Assembly: GCA_021300015.1 (NCBI GenBank)
Contig: JAJTFB010000012.1
Location: forward strand, 1 to 64,000
DNA length: 64,000 bases
Direction: 5' to 3'
Origin: Pirellula sp.
GTDB lineage: Bacteria; Planctomycetota; Planctomycetia; Pirellulales; Pirellulaceae
The notes beneath the pieces were generated by a model. It worked only from the letters and a program-made list of their open reading frames with translations, was not told where the DNA came from and searched no databases. Made by a program: the position numbers and the translations under genes. This document shows positions 8,919 through 16,594 of this stretch, piece after piece. Numbering within the stretch: the stretch's first letter is position 1; each line of letters begins with the position of its first letter.

Positions 8919-9426
8919 TTACTTGAGGTCTTCTTTGCCAAGTATCTCCAAAACGCTGGATTTCGTGAAATTCGAGGGGAACATGACAAGGTTTTTGCCT
9001 CTAGGGTTACGGGCCGATGGGACGATGAGGCCCTCGAAGCCGGCAAAGAAGCAGGCGCGACCGATCGATTGCGTCCAGGATATCGAACACCTTCTTCAGT
9101 TTGACCTTCGCGCCCGCAGTTGTGCGTGGACGGATGTTCGAGATAGGGAATCCGTAATGGAGTAGGTTTTGGTACGCCTCTTTGATCGCGGTTTCGATAT
9201 CGAGCGAAGTGTACGTCGCTTCCAAGCCTTTCCGATTCCATCGCCCGCCTGACTTCGACGCGCCGACTCCAGAAAAGAAATCGGACGCGGTTGCGTACTT
9301 CGTGTTGACCGACCGTACGACCACGCCGGAAAAGCCAGATGCGGATGGATAGCAACTGGCGATGACCCCAAAGAGCTCTCGAACTTCGGGAGTGTCCGCC
9401 GGATCGTTTTCTGGATGATGGGTCAT
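8919..9426 (-). pseudogene. RES-domain toxin, disrupted by internal deletion and frameshift
   Basis: The N-terminal part, from an ATG at 9426, reads as a RES domain (GVVVRS, then SGVGASKSGGRWNRKG and EAYQNLLHYGF) up to LDAID at about 9063. The frame then runs into a stop near 9007. The family's C-terminal part resumes in the +1 frame as GRACFFAGFEGLIVPSARNP and continues to a stop at 8919-8921. The about 30-40 residues that normally separate these two parts are missing, so the cause looks like a deletion that also shifted the frame. RES toxins phosphorolyse NAD+; this copy should be inactive. Start uncertain: the open frame reaches a TTG at 9552, and no clear ribosome site precedes 9426. Confidence 0.8.
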
Positions 9427-9537
9427 TAGGAAGGAACCGCCAGTGGGCGGGTAGTGATACAGCGACTGTCGTAGAAGTGAATATGGATTCACAAGATTTA
9501 TATGATAATCGACAATCCGATTCTTGGCCAAAGACGC

Positions 9538-9550
9538 GGGGACTGTCCCC
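9538..9550. repeat. Palindrome GGGGACTGTCCCC at the duplication junction
   Basis: GGGGAC-T-GTCCCC is a perfect palindrome 12 bp before the duplicated GH127 segment. Related GGGGACA and GTCCCC hairpins occur near 10107 and at 44693-44875, so it is probably part of a dispersed palindromic repeat family. Confidence 0.6.
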
Positions 9551-9562
9551 AAAAATGCGTTC

Positions 9563-9874
9563 AGCGGCTAAAGAGGATTTGGAAGCCAAGATCGCTTATC
9601 GATATCGAATCGATAGTTCGCTGGACAAGACGACTTGGGAGCCGATTGCGGATGGGTCGGAGAACCGAGAGTTTCGTGAAGTATATGGGCATACGATCCC
9701 CAAGCGGCTGGCAAGGTACATTCGATTGACGACATTGCCGCATCCTGATTTAAAGGATCATCAAGCGCGGCCCAAGATTGCCGAGATCTTGGTGTATGGG
9801 GCTAGGTAAGTTGGTGCTCGATGGAAGTGTATTTTTGGCAAAGCCCTCAAAGCAAGAAAACCCACGGAGGCCTG
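9563..9874 (+). pseudogene. Duplicated 3' fragment of the GH127 gene
   Basis: The roughly 310 bases match 6221-6532, including the last about 82 codons of the GH127/F5-8C gene and about 65 bases after its stop. I count about 20 mismatches, most of them after the stop codon. The fragment keeps the same reading frame (AAKEDLEAKIAYRYRIDSSL onward) to a stop at 9807-9809 but has no catalytic domain, signal peptide or credible start. A frame from 9477 reads into it but its first part is unrelated. It is best read as a gene remnant or the target of a repeat-mediated duplication. Confidence 0.88.
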
Positions 9875-10099
9875 CAGGCGGTGACGGCCGTCATGGCGGG
9901 ACAGAGTCAGGCAGCGGTAGTATCAGCGACTTTTCTGTCCACCGCTGACAATTCGGAAGGAGGTGGGGCTAACTATGTCGATAATGTTTCTTTCGGCGAC
10001 CAAGTTAAGATTGTCATTGCCATGGATAACGGCGGAAGTACTCTCTTCAACCAAACCTGGAATGCCAGCGATGTCCTAAGCGTCACACAGCACTTATAA
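9821..10099 (+). CDS. Hypothetical short ORF or gene remnant
   Basis: A 92-residue frame. Its first about 17 residues come from the duplicated GH127 downstream DNA; the rest (from MAGQSQAAV to SVTQHL) is unique and looks like the end of a secreted beta-rich protein. I do not recognise it. No Shine-Dalgarno is obvious. It lies between the duplication and a structured repeat region, so a truncated remnant is more likely than a functional gene. Confidence 0.3.
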   Translation: MEVYFWQSPQSKKTHGGLQAVTAVMAGQSQAAVVSATFLSTADNSEGGGANYVDNVSFGDQVKIVIAMDNGGSTLFNQTWNASDVLSVTQHL

Positions 10100-10113
10100 G
10101 GCAACCTGGGGAC

Positions 10114-10131
10114 AGGCACTCGGCAGTGCCT
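10114..10131. repeat. Hairpin AGGCACT-CGGC-AGTGCCT
   Basis: A perfect 7-bp stem with a 4-base loop, immediately before dispersed repeat copy 2 and 15 bp after the stop of the 9821 frame. There is no T-run, so it is more likely part of a repeat element than a terminator. Confidence 0.6.
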
Positions 10132-10132
10132 G

Positions 10133-10189
10133 GGGGCGGATGCTAGCAAAAGTGCGATACGTTCGTCTTGTGCCTGGCACCAAATTTTG
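10133..10189. repeat. Dispersed about 55-bp repeat, copy 2
   Basis: Matches 8242-8296 along its length, including the central TGTGCCTGGCACC palindrome (10170-10181). The two copies bracket the antitoxin, broken toxin and duplicated GH127 fragment. Confidence 0.7.
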
Positions 10190-10198
10190 GTGGCCAAA

Positions 10199-10311
10199 TC
10201 GTAGCCATCCGCTGCCAAGCGGTGGTGCGGTGCGAGTAACGCCTCCACCGTCTGGCGACAGGTGGCTACCTTGGCAGTGGATTGCTTCGACTTGGCAGCG
10301 GATGCCTACGA
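10199..10311. repeat. Long inverted repeat with 21-base arms
   Basis: Arm 10199-10219 (TCGTAGCCATCCGCTGCCAAG) is the reverse complement of 10291-10311 with a single mismatch; the spacer is 71 bases. The spacer contains partial copies of the arm (GTGGCTACCTTGGCAGTGGAT at 10262-10282). No gene lies in 10100-10402; this structure and the neighbouring repeats fill that gap. Confidence 0.75.
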
Positions 10312-10402
10312 CAATAAGGTGTTTGGCACCCGGATATCAAGACTCGGATATCGGAAATAGCTGGCTAAGGCGCCAGGAGAGGTCGCTTTGGAAGACTAGC
10401 GA

Positions 10403-10693
10403 TCAGCCATTTCTTGGAAGCACCAATGCATGCAGTGCCATGATCCCACCTGCGGTCAGGAGCACAAATCCTAGCCACCTCGGGGGTTTGAGGGCCTTCT
10501 TGGGCGAGGGAGCGGTTTGCATGAAGACATCCCTGGCTACCGAGTTGGCATCGACGGCCTTGGTCTTCGTGATCTTGTGCAAAGCTCGAGTGCTTGTCTC
10601 ATTCAATACGAAACTGTCGACGAGCCGAAATTGCAGGCCTAAAAGGAGCAAAATCACCCCCAACATGAAGTAGCGATTGCGATCCATTTTCAT
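10403..10693 (-). CDS. Small two-helix membrane protein
   Basis: The 96-residue protein has an N-terminal hydrophobic helix (about 9-20, MLGVILLLLGLQ), a polar middle, and a second hydrophobic segment (about 73-91). The two-helix layout with a short soluble loop resembles small conserved planctomycete membrane proteins, but I assign no function. ATG 10693 is followed by a second in-frame ATG at 10687. It is on the same strand as rpsT and follows it after the rpsT terminator. Confidence 0.65.
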   Translation of the reverse strand: MKMDRNRYFMLGVILLLLGLQFRLVDSFVLNETSTRALHKITKTKAVDANSVARDVFMQTAPSPKKALKPPRWLGFVLLTAGGIMALHALVLPRNG

Positions 10694-10866
10694 GATTTAT
10701 CTGGGACCTTCGGGGAAACAAAACAGACCATCCGGTCTATCTTCTTCGACCCGATACCCCCTCTTCGCAGCAATCAAATCCTCAAGTCGCTCCGTTTGAA
10801 TCGCCGTCGCGCCGGAAGAAGCGGACCTGTGTGCACATTCAGAAAAACTCGCATGCGACTACCAAC

Positions 10867-10890
10867 GAAAAAACCCAGCAATCGCTGGGT
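10867..10890 (-). terminator. Rho-independent terminator of rpsT
   Basis: On the minus strand ACCCAGC (10890-10884), a 4-base loop and GCTGGGT (10879-10873) are followed by TTTTTT (10873-10868). It lies about 48 bp after the rpsT stop. Confidence 0.92.
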
Positions 10891-10937
10891 CTGTCGTGAC
10901 GCAAGGCGGGCAAAAGCCGTCGGTTTTCCGTTGAAAA

Positions 10938-11207
10938 CTAGGCGGCTGCCGCTTTCTTCACAAAGTGACTCAACCGACTCTTGGTCCGCGAAGCTTTGTT
11001 CGAATGGATGATCCCCTTGGAGGCTGTTTGGTCCAAAAGTTTCGACAGAGAGGTCAGTTGGGCGCGTGCTGCGTCGAATTCCTTGGCCTGGACACTCGCC
11101 TGCAACCTCTTGATCGCTGTCTTGATTGTCGATTTTGCCGATCGGTTGCGACCCCGTCGAACTAGCGATTGACGCAGACGCTTCTTGGCACTCTGAATAT
11201 TCGGCAC
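10938..11207 (-). CDS. rpsT: 30S ribosomal protein S20
   Basis: An 89-residue basic protein with the S20 pattern: MPNIQSAKKRLRQS at the N-terminus, RNRSAKSTIKT in the middle, and the C-terminal KGIIHSNKASRTKSRLS segment. S20 binds 16S rRNA early in small-subunit assembly. The GTG start at 11207 has a good AGGAG at 8 bases. It has its own terminator. The 420-bp stretch upstream (11208-11627) contains no gene I can support. Confidence 0.98.
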   Translation of the reverse strand: MPNIQSAKKRLRQSLVRRGRNRSAKSTIKTAIKRLQASVQAKEFDAARAQLTSLSKLLDQTASKGIIHSNKASRTKSRLSHFVKKAAAA

Positions 11208-11627
11208 GTTTCAAACTCCTGACTGGAAAGACACCACCGGCCCTCTCGGCCTAGCTAAACCCCAAATGATTGCCAGACCCAACGATTTTGTCCAGTCCTT
11301 TTTGTCGAAATACGTCTCTACTTGCTCCTCGATTCCTTAGGACACCCTGGTATCCCCAACTTTGAGGCCAAATCCGAGTCCATTGGGGTCCGTTGGGGTT
11401 CCGATCGCTACGGCGATTCCGATTGACCACGGCCAATTCCGGGAATCTTGGTCAATCCGCTAGGATGACGGTTTTTTTTGAAACGAAATACCCTCCAACA
11501 ACTCGAAAATCTTCTACAGTTTTTCTTCGGCTTGCCGCGGATTGTTAGTTAAAATCTTAACGATTGCGTCGACCTCAACGACGCTTTTGTCGGTTCATCG
11601 TTCATCTGCTCTGGAATAGGTTCGGGA
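11208..11627. other. Gene-poor divergent intergenic region
   Basis: A 420-bp gap between divergent rpsT and the HTH protein gene. It should hold both promoters. I see a GTTAA-AATC-TTAAC interrupted palindrome near 11549-11562 and a T8 run near 11471, but no confident promoter or RNA gene. Confidence 0.5.
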
Positions 11628-12842
11628 ATGGCCAACTACGTATCCCTGGAAGAAGCAGCAAAAATCCTTGGAGTTTCCACCGATGCGTTGGTGGAGATGC
11701 GTTCCAAAGGTCAAATATTTGGGTACCGAGACGGTGCGAGCTGGAAGTTCAAGCAGGAGGAAATCGATCGCGTCGTTGATGAACGCGACGACGTCGCCGG
11801 CGGGGAAGACGAACTCTCGTTGGGCTCTGATGTCGCCTTGGGGTCCGATTTGCGACTCGCGGGTGAGGACGCTGAGCCTAGCGACGTGGCACTGATCCCA
11901 GACCCTCGAAGCGATAGCGGCGTGAAACTCGTCAACCGATCGAACACGGGCAAAGGCAAGCCAACGAACCAAGAGGCCGCCTCTTCGGACCTGAAACTCT
12001 TAGGGGAAGGTAGCGACATCGAACTCGGTGACGACGACCTGAAACTCTCGGAGCCCTCGGGCGCAAGCGGCTTGGATCTGACAACCAAAGAGAAAGCTCG
12101 CGGCTCGAATGTGCTTGGCTCGGACTTGGGAGTCACCTCGGGTGCCAAAGGCTCCAAAGGTATCGGAAGCGACTTGGAGCTTACGGGCGATGACGAAGAC
12201 GATCTGGTCTTGGGTTCCGATTCGGCCATCGGAATCGGCAGCGAAAGCGGGATCAATCTGATGAGCCCATCAGACAGTGGCCTGTCGCTCGAAGATGAAC
12301 CTTTGGACCTTGCGGGCACCGGAATCTCGGGCTTGGACCTGGGTGCTGAACTGGCGGCCGATCCGTCGAGTTCCAAGATCAGTTCCCTTAGCAACGCGAG
12401 CGGAATCGGCGGAGCTTTGGTCGACCAAAACGAGGAATTCCAACTTACCCCCTCGAGCGTCGAGGCCGACGATGACAGCGGTTCCCAGGTCATCGAGCTG
12501 GTCGACTCTGAGAGTTTCGGCGATGGCATCGGCCTTCCCGATGGGGCGGGCATCGATGGGGCGATCCAAGAAGAAGGCCTCGACGGCGGCTTTGGTGCCG
12601 ATGACCTTGGCGGTGCTGCTGCCGCAGCCGTCGGAGCCGGAGCGGCATACAGCATGCGAGGACCTGCCGAAGCCCCCTATTCAGGTTTCTGGGTCGGTAT
12701 GCTCGCGTTGGTTCTGGTTCTCATGGGATTATGCGGTATCCTGACGACCGACATCATCCGAAACCTGTGGGCTTGGGATGGACAGACCGACTATTCGACG
12801 GGCCTGACCTCCATGCTTGTCAAAGCCTTCGGTGGATCCTAA
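11628..12842 (+). CDS. Membrane-tethered excisionase-type HTH protein with acidic repeat linker
   Basis: Residues 1-52 form an excisionase/MerR-like winged helix (YVSLEEAAKILGVSTDALVE, then GxIFGYRDGASWKF). Residues about 53-335 are acidic and low-complexity, with many irregular GSDL/LGSD units. A single hydrophobic helix follows near 350-370 (FWVGMLALVLVLMGLCGI) with a short tail. Planctomycetes have many proteins with this HTH, but the job of a membrane-anchored one is unknown. Candidates are a membrane-tethered regulator or a peptide-binding adaptor. The start at 11628 is the usual MANYVSLEEA type N-terminus. The next gene starts inside its 3' end. Confidence 0.8.
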   Translation: MANYVSLEEAAKILGVSTDALVEMRSKGQIFGYRDGASWKFKQEEIDRVVDERDDVAGGEDELSLGSDVALGSDLRLAGEDAEPSDVALIPDPRSDSGVKLVNRSNTGKGKPTNQEAASSDLKLLGEGSDIELGDDDLKLSEPSGASGLDLTTKEKARGSNVLGSDLGVTSGAKGSKGIGSDLELTGDDEDDLVLGSDSAIGIGSESGINLMSPSDSGLSLEDEPLDLAGTGISGLDLGAELAADPSSSKISSLSNASGIGGALVDQNEEFQLTPSSVEADDDSGSQVIELVDSESFGDGIGLPDGAGIDGAIQEEGLDGGFGADDLGGAAAAAVGAGAAYSMRGPAEAPYSGFWVGMLALVLVLMGLCGILTTDIIRNLWAWDGQTDYSTGLTSMLVKAFGGS

Positions 12843-13662
12843 AACCCAAGCGACGATCGATGGGCTCGCACAGCGCTCACCCGCACCTCGTCAGCGGGAG
12901 ATCCCCGCTGATGTGCTCGACGCTCTTTCCCGCGGTTGGATCGAATCGAAAAACCTCGTCGAATGGCTCTCGGTCGATCGAAGGACGCTTTTAGGGATAC
13001 TGAGCGTCGAATTGAACATCGATCTGAGTCCGACCCTGCGTACCTTGATCGAGGATCGCGAATCGGTCTCCCCGCTTCAACTCTCCAAACGCATTGCAAT
13101 CGAACTTGCCGCACTCATCCCGCCGAGCGACGAGCGTTTCAAGTCCCTAGAGCAACACACGAGCGATGTCGCCCGGGAGTGGGGAGCGTTGATGGTAGGC
13201 CATTGGGATTCGATGTCCTTTGCCCGCAGGCTTGCTTGGATCAAGCCCTTTGCGATCAACCCCAATCCTGGCACGCGAGAAATCGCTTGGATGGCTCTGC
13301 GGGCATTCGTCGCTCAGGACCCCGAAAAAACCATTTCCAAACTGATTCCATGGACCGGTAGTCGCAACGAACGAATCCGTCGCTATGCGAGCGAAATCAC
13401 TCGACCTTGTGGAGTATGGTGCACCCATATCGATCGGCTCAAACACGATCCCCAACTCGGGATCGAATTGCTCGAACCTCTTCGTTCTGACGAATCGCTT
13501 TACGTGCGAAACTCTGTGGCCAATTGGCTCAACGACGCGAGCAAGTACTCACCGGATTGGGTCATCGACATCACGCATCGATGGGAAAGAGAATCCCCGA
13601 CCGAGCAGACCAAGTACATCGTCAAACGAGCCCTCAGAACGCTGAGGAAGAAAAATCGCTAA
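12817..13662 (+). CDS. DNA alkylation repair (AlkD-like) HEAT-repeat protein
   Basis: A 281-residue all-helical protein resembling the AlkD family of DNA glycosylases, which excise alkylated bases without flipping them. Matching features are the helical repeats, the W-rich stretch (RLAWIKPFAINPN), the RRYASEITRP segment and SLYVRNSVANWLNDASK near 225-240, the latter typical of this family. The TTG start overlaps the end of the HTH gene by 26 bp, suggesting coupling; a GTG at 12832 is an alternative. The gene ends in a 4-bp overlap with the convergent dehydratase gene. I cannot confirm catalytic residues, so a non-enzymatic relative is possible. Confidence 0.75.
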   Translation: MSKPSVDPKTQATIDGLAQRSPAPRQREIPADVLDALSRGWIESKNLVEWLSVDRRTLLGILSVELNIDLSPTLRTLIEDRESVSPLQLSKRIAIELAALIPPSDERFKSLEQHTSDVAREWGALMVGHWDSMSFARRLAWIKPFAINPNPGTREIAWMALRAFVAQDPEKTISKLIPWTGSRNERIRRYASEITRPCGVWCTHIDRLKHDPQLGIELLEPLRSDESLYVRNSVANWLNDASKYSPDWVIDITHRWERESPTEQTKYIVKRALRTLRKKNR

Positions 13663-14693
13663 GCAACATCCTTGAGGTATTTGGTAAAAACCTCTTCGTC
13701 GATATTCCGGCCACTTAGCACGACAACAATGTCTCCTTCTTGGCCTGAACCTGATGAATCGCTTGGGTTCTGCACATCGAGCGAGATTTTTCCTTCCAAG
13801 AGTGCCGCGGTGGTAATTGCTCCCGAGGGTTCGGTCCTGAGCCCATGGGACTGGTACAACCAAGCCATCGCGCGCTTGGTCTGTTCGTCGCTACAGACGA
13901 CCGAGTCGCTCACAAGCCGCTTTAAAATTGGCCAATTGTGCTCGCCTACATCGTAGGATAGTAGCCCATCGCAAATACTCGTCGGCTTGGGCAATCGGAC
14001 TCTTTGTCCCTCGATTCGCGACTGGCGGAAATCATCCGCTTGGTCGGGCTCGACCCCTAGGATTCTCGCCTCAGGAAAACCATCTGCAATGGCCAACGCA
14101 TGACCTGCCATCAATCCGCCTCCACTGACAGCGCACACGAAATGCGAAAGCTTGCGCCCCTGACTCTTCAATGCTTGGACAATCTCAAGCCCCCCTACCC
14201 CGTTGCCCGCGATGACGTAAGGATCATCGTAGGGGGATGCTTGCAAGGCTCGCTCTTGCTCAGAAATCTCCTTGGCCAGCCGATCGCGAACCCCAGTCTT
14301 ATGGTCGGTGGTGATGTCATAAGTCCTGACCTCAGCACCGTAACGCCTTGTATTCTCGAACTTGATCCTCGGAGCCGATTCGGGCATGACAATGATCACT
14401 CTGGCTGCGAATCGACTCCCCGCATACGAGAGTCCTGAGGCAAAATTGCCCGAGGAGTGCGCCGCGACGGGGCGACCATTGAGCCCCTGTGCATGCTGCG
14501 ACATCCAGTACAACGCCCCCATGAGCTTGAACGAACCGACTGGGGTCCACCCATAGTCCTTGATCCAGACACGCCGATCGCCCTGAAGTTTCAGCGCTCG
14601 CTCAAGCGCGTAGGATCGCACCAGCGGCGCCGGGGTCATGTGCTCGGCGAGTATTTGCTGGGCCTGATGAATCTGCTGGATCGTCACGCTCAT
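13659..14693 (-). CDS. PLP-dependent threonine/serine dehydratase-like enzyme
   Basis: A fold-type II PLP enzyme of 344 residues. The Schiff-base lysine lies in GSFKLMGA (K56), the substrate-binding loop is SSGNFASG (about 80-87), and the phosphate-binding glycine loop is SGGGLMAG (about 190-197). The C-terminus lacks an ACT regulatory domain, so it resembles biodegradative threonine dehydratase or serine racemase types. Substrate cannot be decided from sequence. Start ATG at 14693; the stop overlaps the convergent AlkD-like gene. Confidence 0.88.
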   Translation of the reverse strand: MSVTIQQIHQAQQILAEHMTPAPLVRSYALERALKLQGDRRVWIKDYGWTPVGSFKLMGALYWMSQHAQGLNGRPVAAHSSGNFASGLSYAGSRFAARVIIVMPESAPRIKFENTRRYGAEVRTYDITTDHKTGVRDRLAKEISEQERALQASPYDDPYVIAGNGVGGLEIVQALKSQGRKLSHFVCAVSGGGLMAGHALAIADGFPEARILGVEPDQADDFRQSRIEGQRVRLPKPTSICDGLLSYDVGEHNWPILKRLVSDSVVCSDEQTKRAMAWLYQSHGLRTEPSGAITTAALLEGKISLDVQNPSDSSGSGQEGDIVVVLSGRNIDEEVFTKYLKDVA

Positions 14694-14750
14694 GGACTGC
14701 TCGACTGGCCACTAAAAATGGCCCTAAAAAATGGATAGATCGCCAGGTGC

Positions 14751-15893
14751 TTATCGGGTCGAAAGAAGCTTGTGGATCGATTCGATCGGGACACACCGTC
14801 GAAGGATCTGTTCGGGATAGTACTGGCGGCCTGCGCCGGAGTCTCGGCCCTGGCCAACTCCCGCCGAGCGATCTTCCCCGGCGGGGCGCGCCGCTGAGGA
14901 TTTCTCCTGCTCGCGAAACATCGGATGGATGCGAGAGACCAAACCGACCAAATCCCCTTGGGTGTTGAAAACCCCCGAACCGCTCGAACCTCCGGAAAAC
15001 TCCGCTGTGATCTCCAACCAAGTGTTCGAATCCCCCTCCATCGTCGGCTTGGTCAATCGGCTCGCAAGCCCGGTCGTTACCACATAGAACTCGTTGTGCG
15101 GATGGCTCATGACCACCACATCGGTCAGGGGTTTAGGATTCGATGAAGCCAAGCCAACAGGCTCGAACTTCGTCGCGGTGTTCTCGAGTCGAATCAGAAC
15201 CACATCGGCCGATTCCCAAGCGGCTAGGACCTCGGCGATCGCAAAACAACGCCCCTGGAAATCCATCGCGACGAACCCTTGGACCTTCTCGTCGGGCTTG
15301 CGGTCCAGAACGTGGTAGTTGGTCAAAACCAGTCCATCCTCGCCTATGATCACCCCTCCGGAGATATTGCCGTGCAAGTTCTTGCACCGCCCACAGTCGT
15401 ACAAGGTGCCAATCATCACCGATGCTCTTCGGAGCCGATCGTGGAGATCCTGCGGCTTTACCTCGGAGGTCTCTGGCAAACGGAACTCCGTCCGGTTTGG
15501 AGTGCGGTTTGGAGCACGCTTGAGCATCTGCCGGATCTGCTCGCCGGCTGTCGAATCGGTATTCTCCGGCAAGCCTTCGCTCGGGAAATCGCTCGATAGA
15601 AGCCGTCGACCGCGATTGACGAAGGTATTGTAGATACGACGGTTGTCGATCACTCCATCGGTCAAGTCCGCGATCGGTCCATTGCCTGATGAGGAGCCGG
15701 GCCTAGTTCTGCCCTGAGTTTCCTGCGACGCCTCCTGTGCCTGGGCCCTTTGCATCGAGGTCGCTTGGGCTCCCAAGAGAGCAAGCAGGGTGAACTGGAC
15801 TAAGCCGATTGAAAGGACCGAACCTATGGCAAGGCCCGACCGAACTGGTCTCATTGAGAACATCACCGCGCGCACCGATCTTGCTAGGGCCAT
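14751..15893 (-). CDS. Exported trypsin-like serine protease
   Basis: A signal-anchored protein with a chymotrypsin-fold (S1/DegP-like) protease domain. The triad is visible: His in TNYHVL, Asp in SADVVLIRL, and Ser in GGSSGSGVF. A CGRC pair just before the His may form a disulfide. There is no PDZ domain; the tail after the protease domain is short and low-complexity. The start is unclear: the frame opens at 15923, but ATG 15893 has an AGAAGG upstream, and the hydrophobic helix begins only after the methionine at 15854. Substrate unknown. Confidence 0.85.
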   Translation of the reverse strand: MALARSVRAVMFSMRPVRSGLAIGSVLSIGLVQFTLLALLGAQATSMQRAQAQEASQETQGRTRPGSSSGNGPIADLTDGVIDNRRIYNTFVNRGRRLLSSDFPSEGLPENTDSTAGEQIRQMLKRAPNRTPNRTEFRLPETSEVKPQDLHDRLRRASVMIGTLYDCGRCKNLHGNISGGVIIGEDGLVLTNYHVLDRKPDEKVQGFVAMDFQGRCFAIAEVLAAWESADVVLIRLENTATKFEPVGLASSNPKPLTDVVVMSHPHNEFYVVTTGLASRLTKPTMEGDSNTWLEITAEFSGGSSGSGVFNTQGDLVGLVSRIHPMFREQEKSSAARPAGEDRSAGVGQGRDSGAGRQYYPEQILRRCVPIESIHKLLSTR

Positions 15894-16001
15894 TCGAGCT
15901 AGGCCTTCTGGAGAAAACAACACGACGACTAGGTCTTGGTACCTATTCTACGCTCGATCGGTCCAGGGTGCTTGCGTCTCTGCCAAAGTCCCAGGCGGAG
16001 C

Positions 16002-16415
16002 TTACTCGAAAAACACGCCGCGCTGTTCAGCCAAGATTCGCATCACATATTCGAAGTAGGGAAAAGGGATCTTCGGCCTGCGTTTTTTGGACCAAACGTA
16101 CACGACATTGACCATCGCCCGAGAGATTTCACCCCGGTCGACCCTCGCGATGACTTGGTCAACAAACGCCTCTTGCTCAGGGAAGCCGACGCGGAGTCCA
16201 AACATCAACTGGTCGCGAAGCTCGACCGTGTTGAGCGTGAGCATCTGTTCGGCTTCGTTGTATCCATAGGAATCCTGAGTCTGCGCCAAGGCTTGGCTTG
16301 TTCCCAGGCCGCTCCAAGCCAACGCTCCGAGGAGCACCCATCGCGACGCTCGCAACGGCCCCCAATATTTACTGGTCGATTCGTTCGGCATGTCGCTTGG
16401 CATGTCGTTTAGCAT
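16002..16415 (-). CDS. Small exported protein of unknown function
   Basis: From the ATG at 16415 the product has 137 residues with a signal-like segment (ASRWVLLGALAWSGLG, then SQALAQ) and a mature domain of about 95 residues. The conserved-looking part has FPEQEAFVDQVIARVDRGEISR and ends in RPKIPFPYFEYVM. I do not recognise the family. AAGGAG lies 12 bases before the chosen start; an open frame extends to 16517 but adds a region without protein character. It is upstream of the serine protease on the same strand. Confidence 0.65.
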   Translation of the reverse strand: MLNDMPSDMPNESTSKYWGPLRASRWVLLGALAWSGLGTSQALAQTQDSYGYNEAEQMLTLNTVELRDQLMFGLRVGFPEQEAFVDQVIARVDRGEISRAMVNVVYVWSKKRRPKIPFPYFEYVMRILAEQRGVFFE

Positions 16416-16594
16416 GGTCTTGCTCAACTCCTTGGCGGCGTTCGTCCCACCGTTGGTCGGCGGATTCTGGCTATTCGGGTCGCTATACTGAAGCGTCCTA
16501 ACCCGTTTAATCGACAATCTTTGCCGATCTCGGTAAGCTAGAGTTAGCAGAAGTTCGACAATCGAATCAAGTCAAACTGCGGAAAGTAGCCATT

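Noticed and set aside
8756-9589. 277-residue minus-strand frame through the RES locus
   Set aside because: It mixes non-RES frames and overlaps the antitoxin; the RES similarity lies in the other two frames.
11711-12655. 314-residue frame antisense to the HTH protein
   Set aside because: Ser/Pro-rich composition is the mirror of the acidic GSDL linker; it is a shadow.
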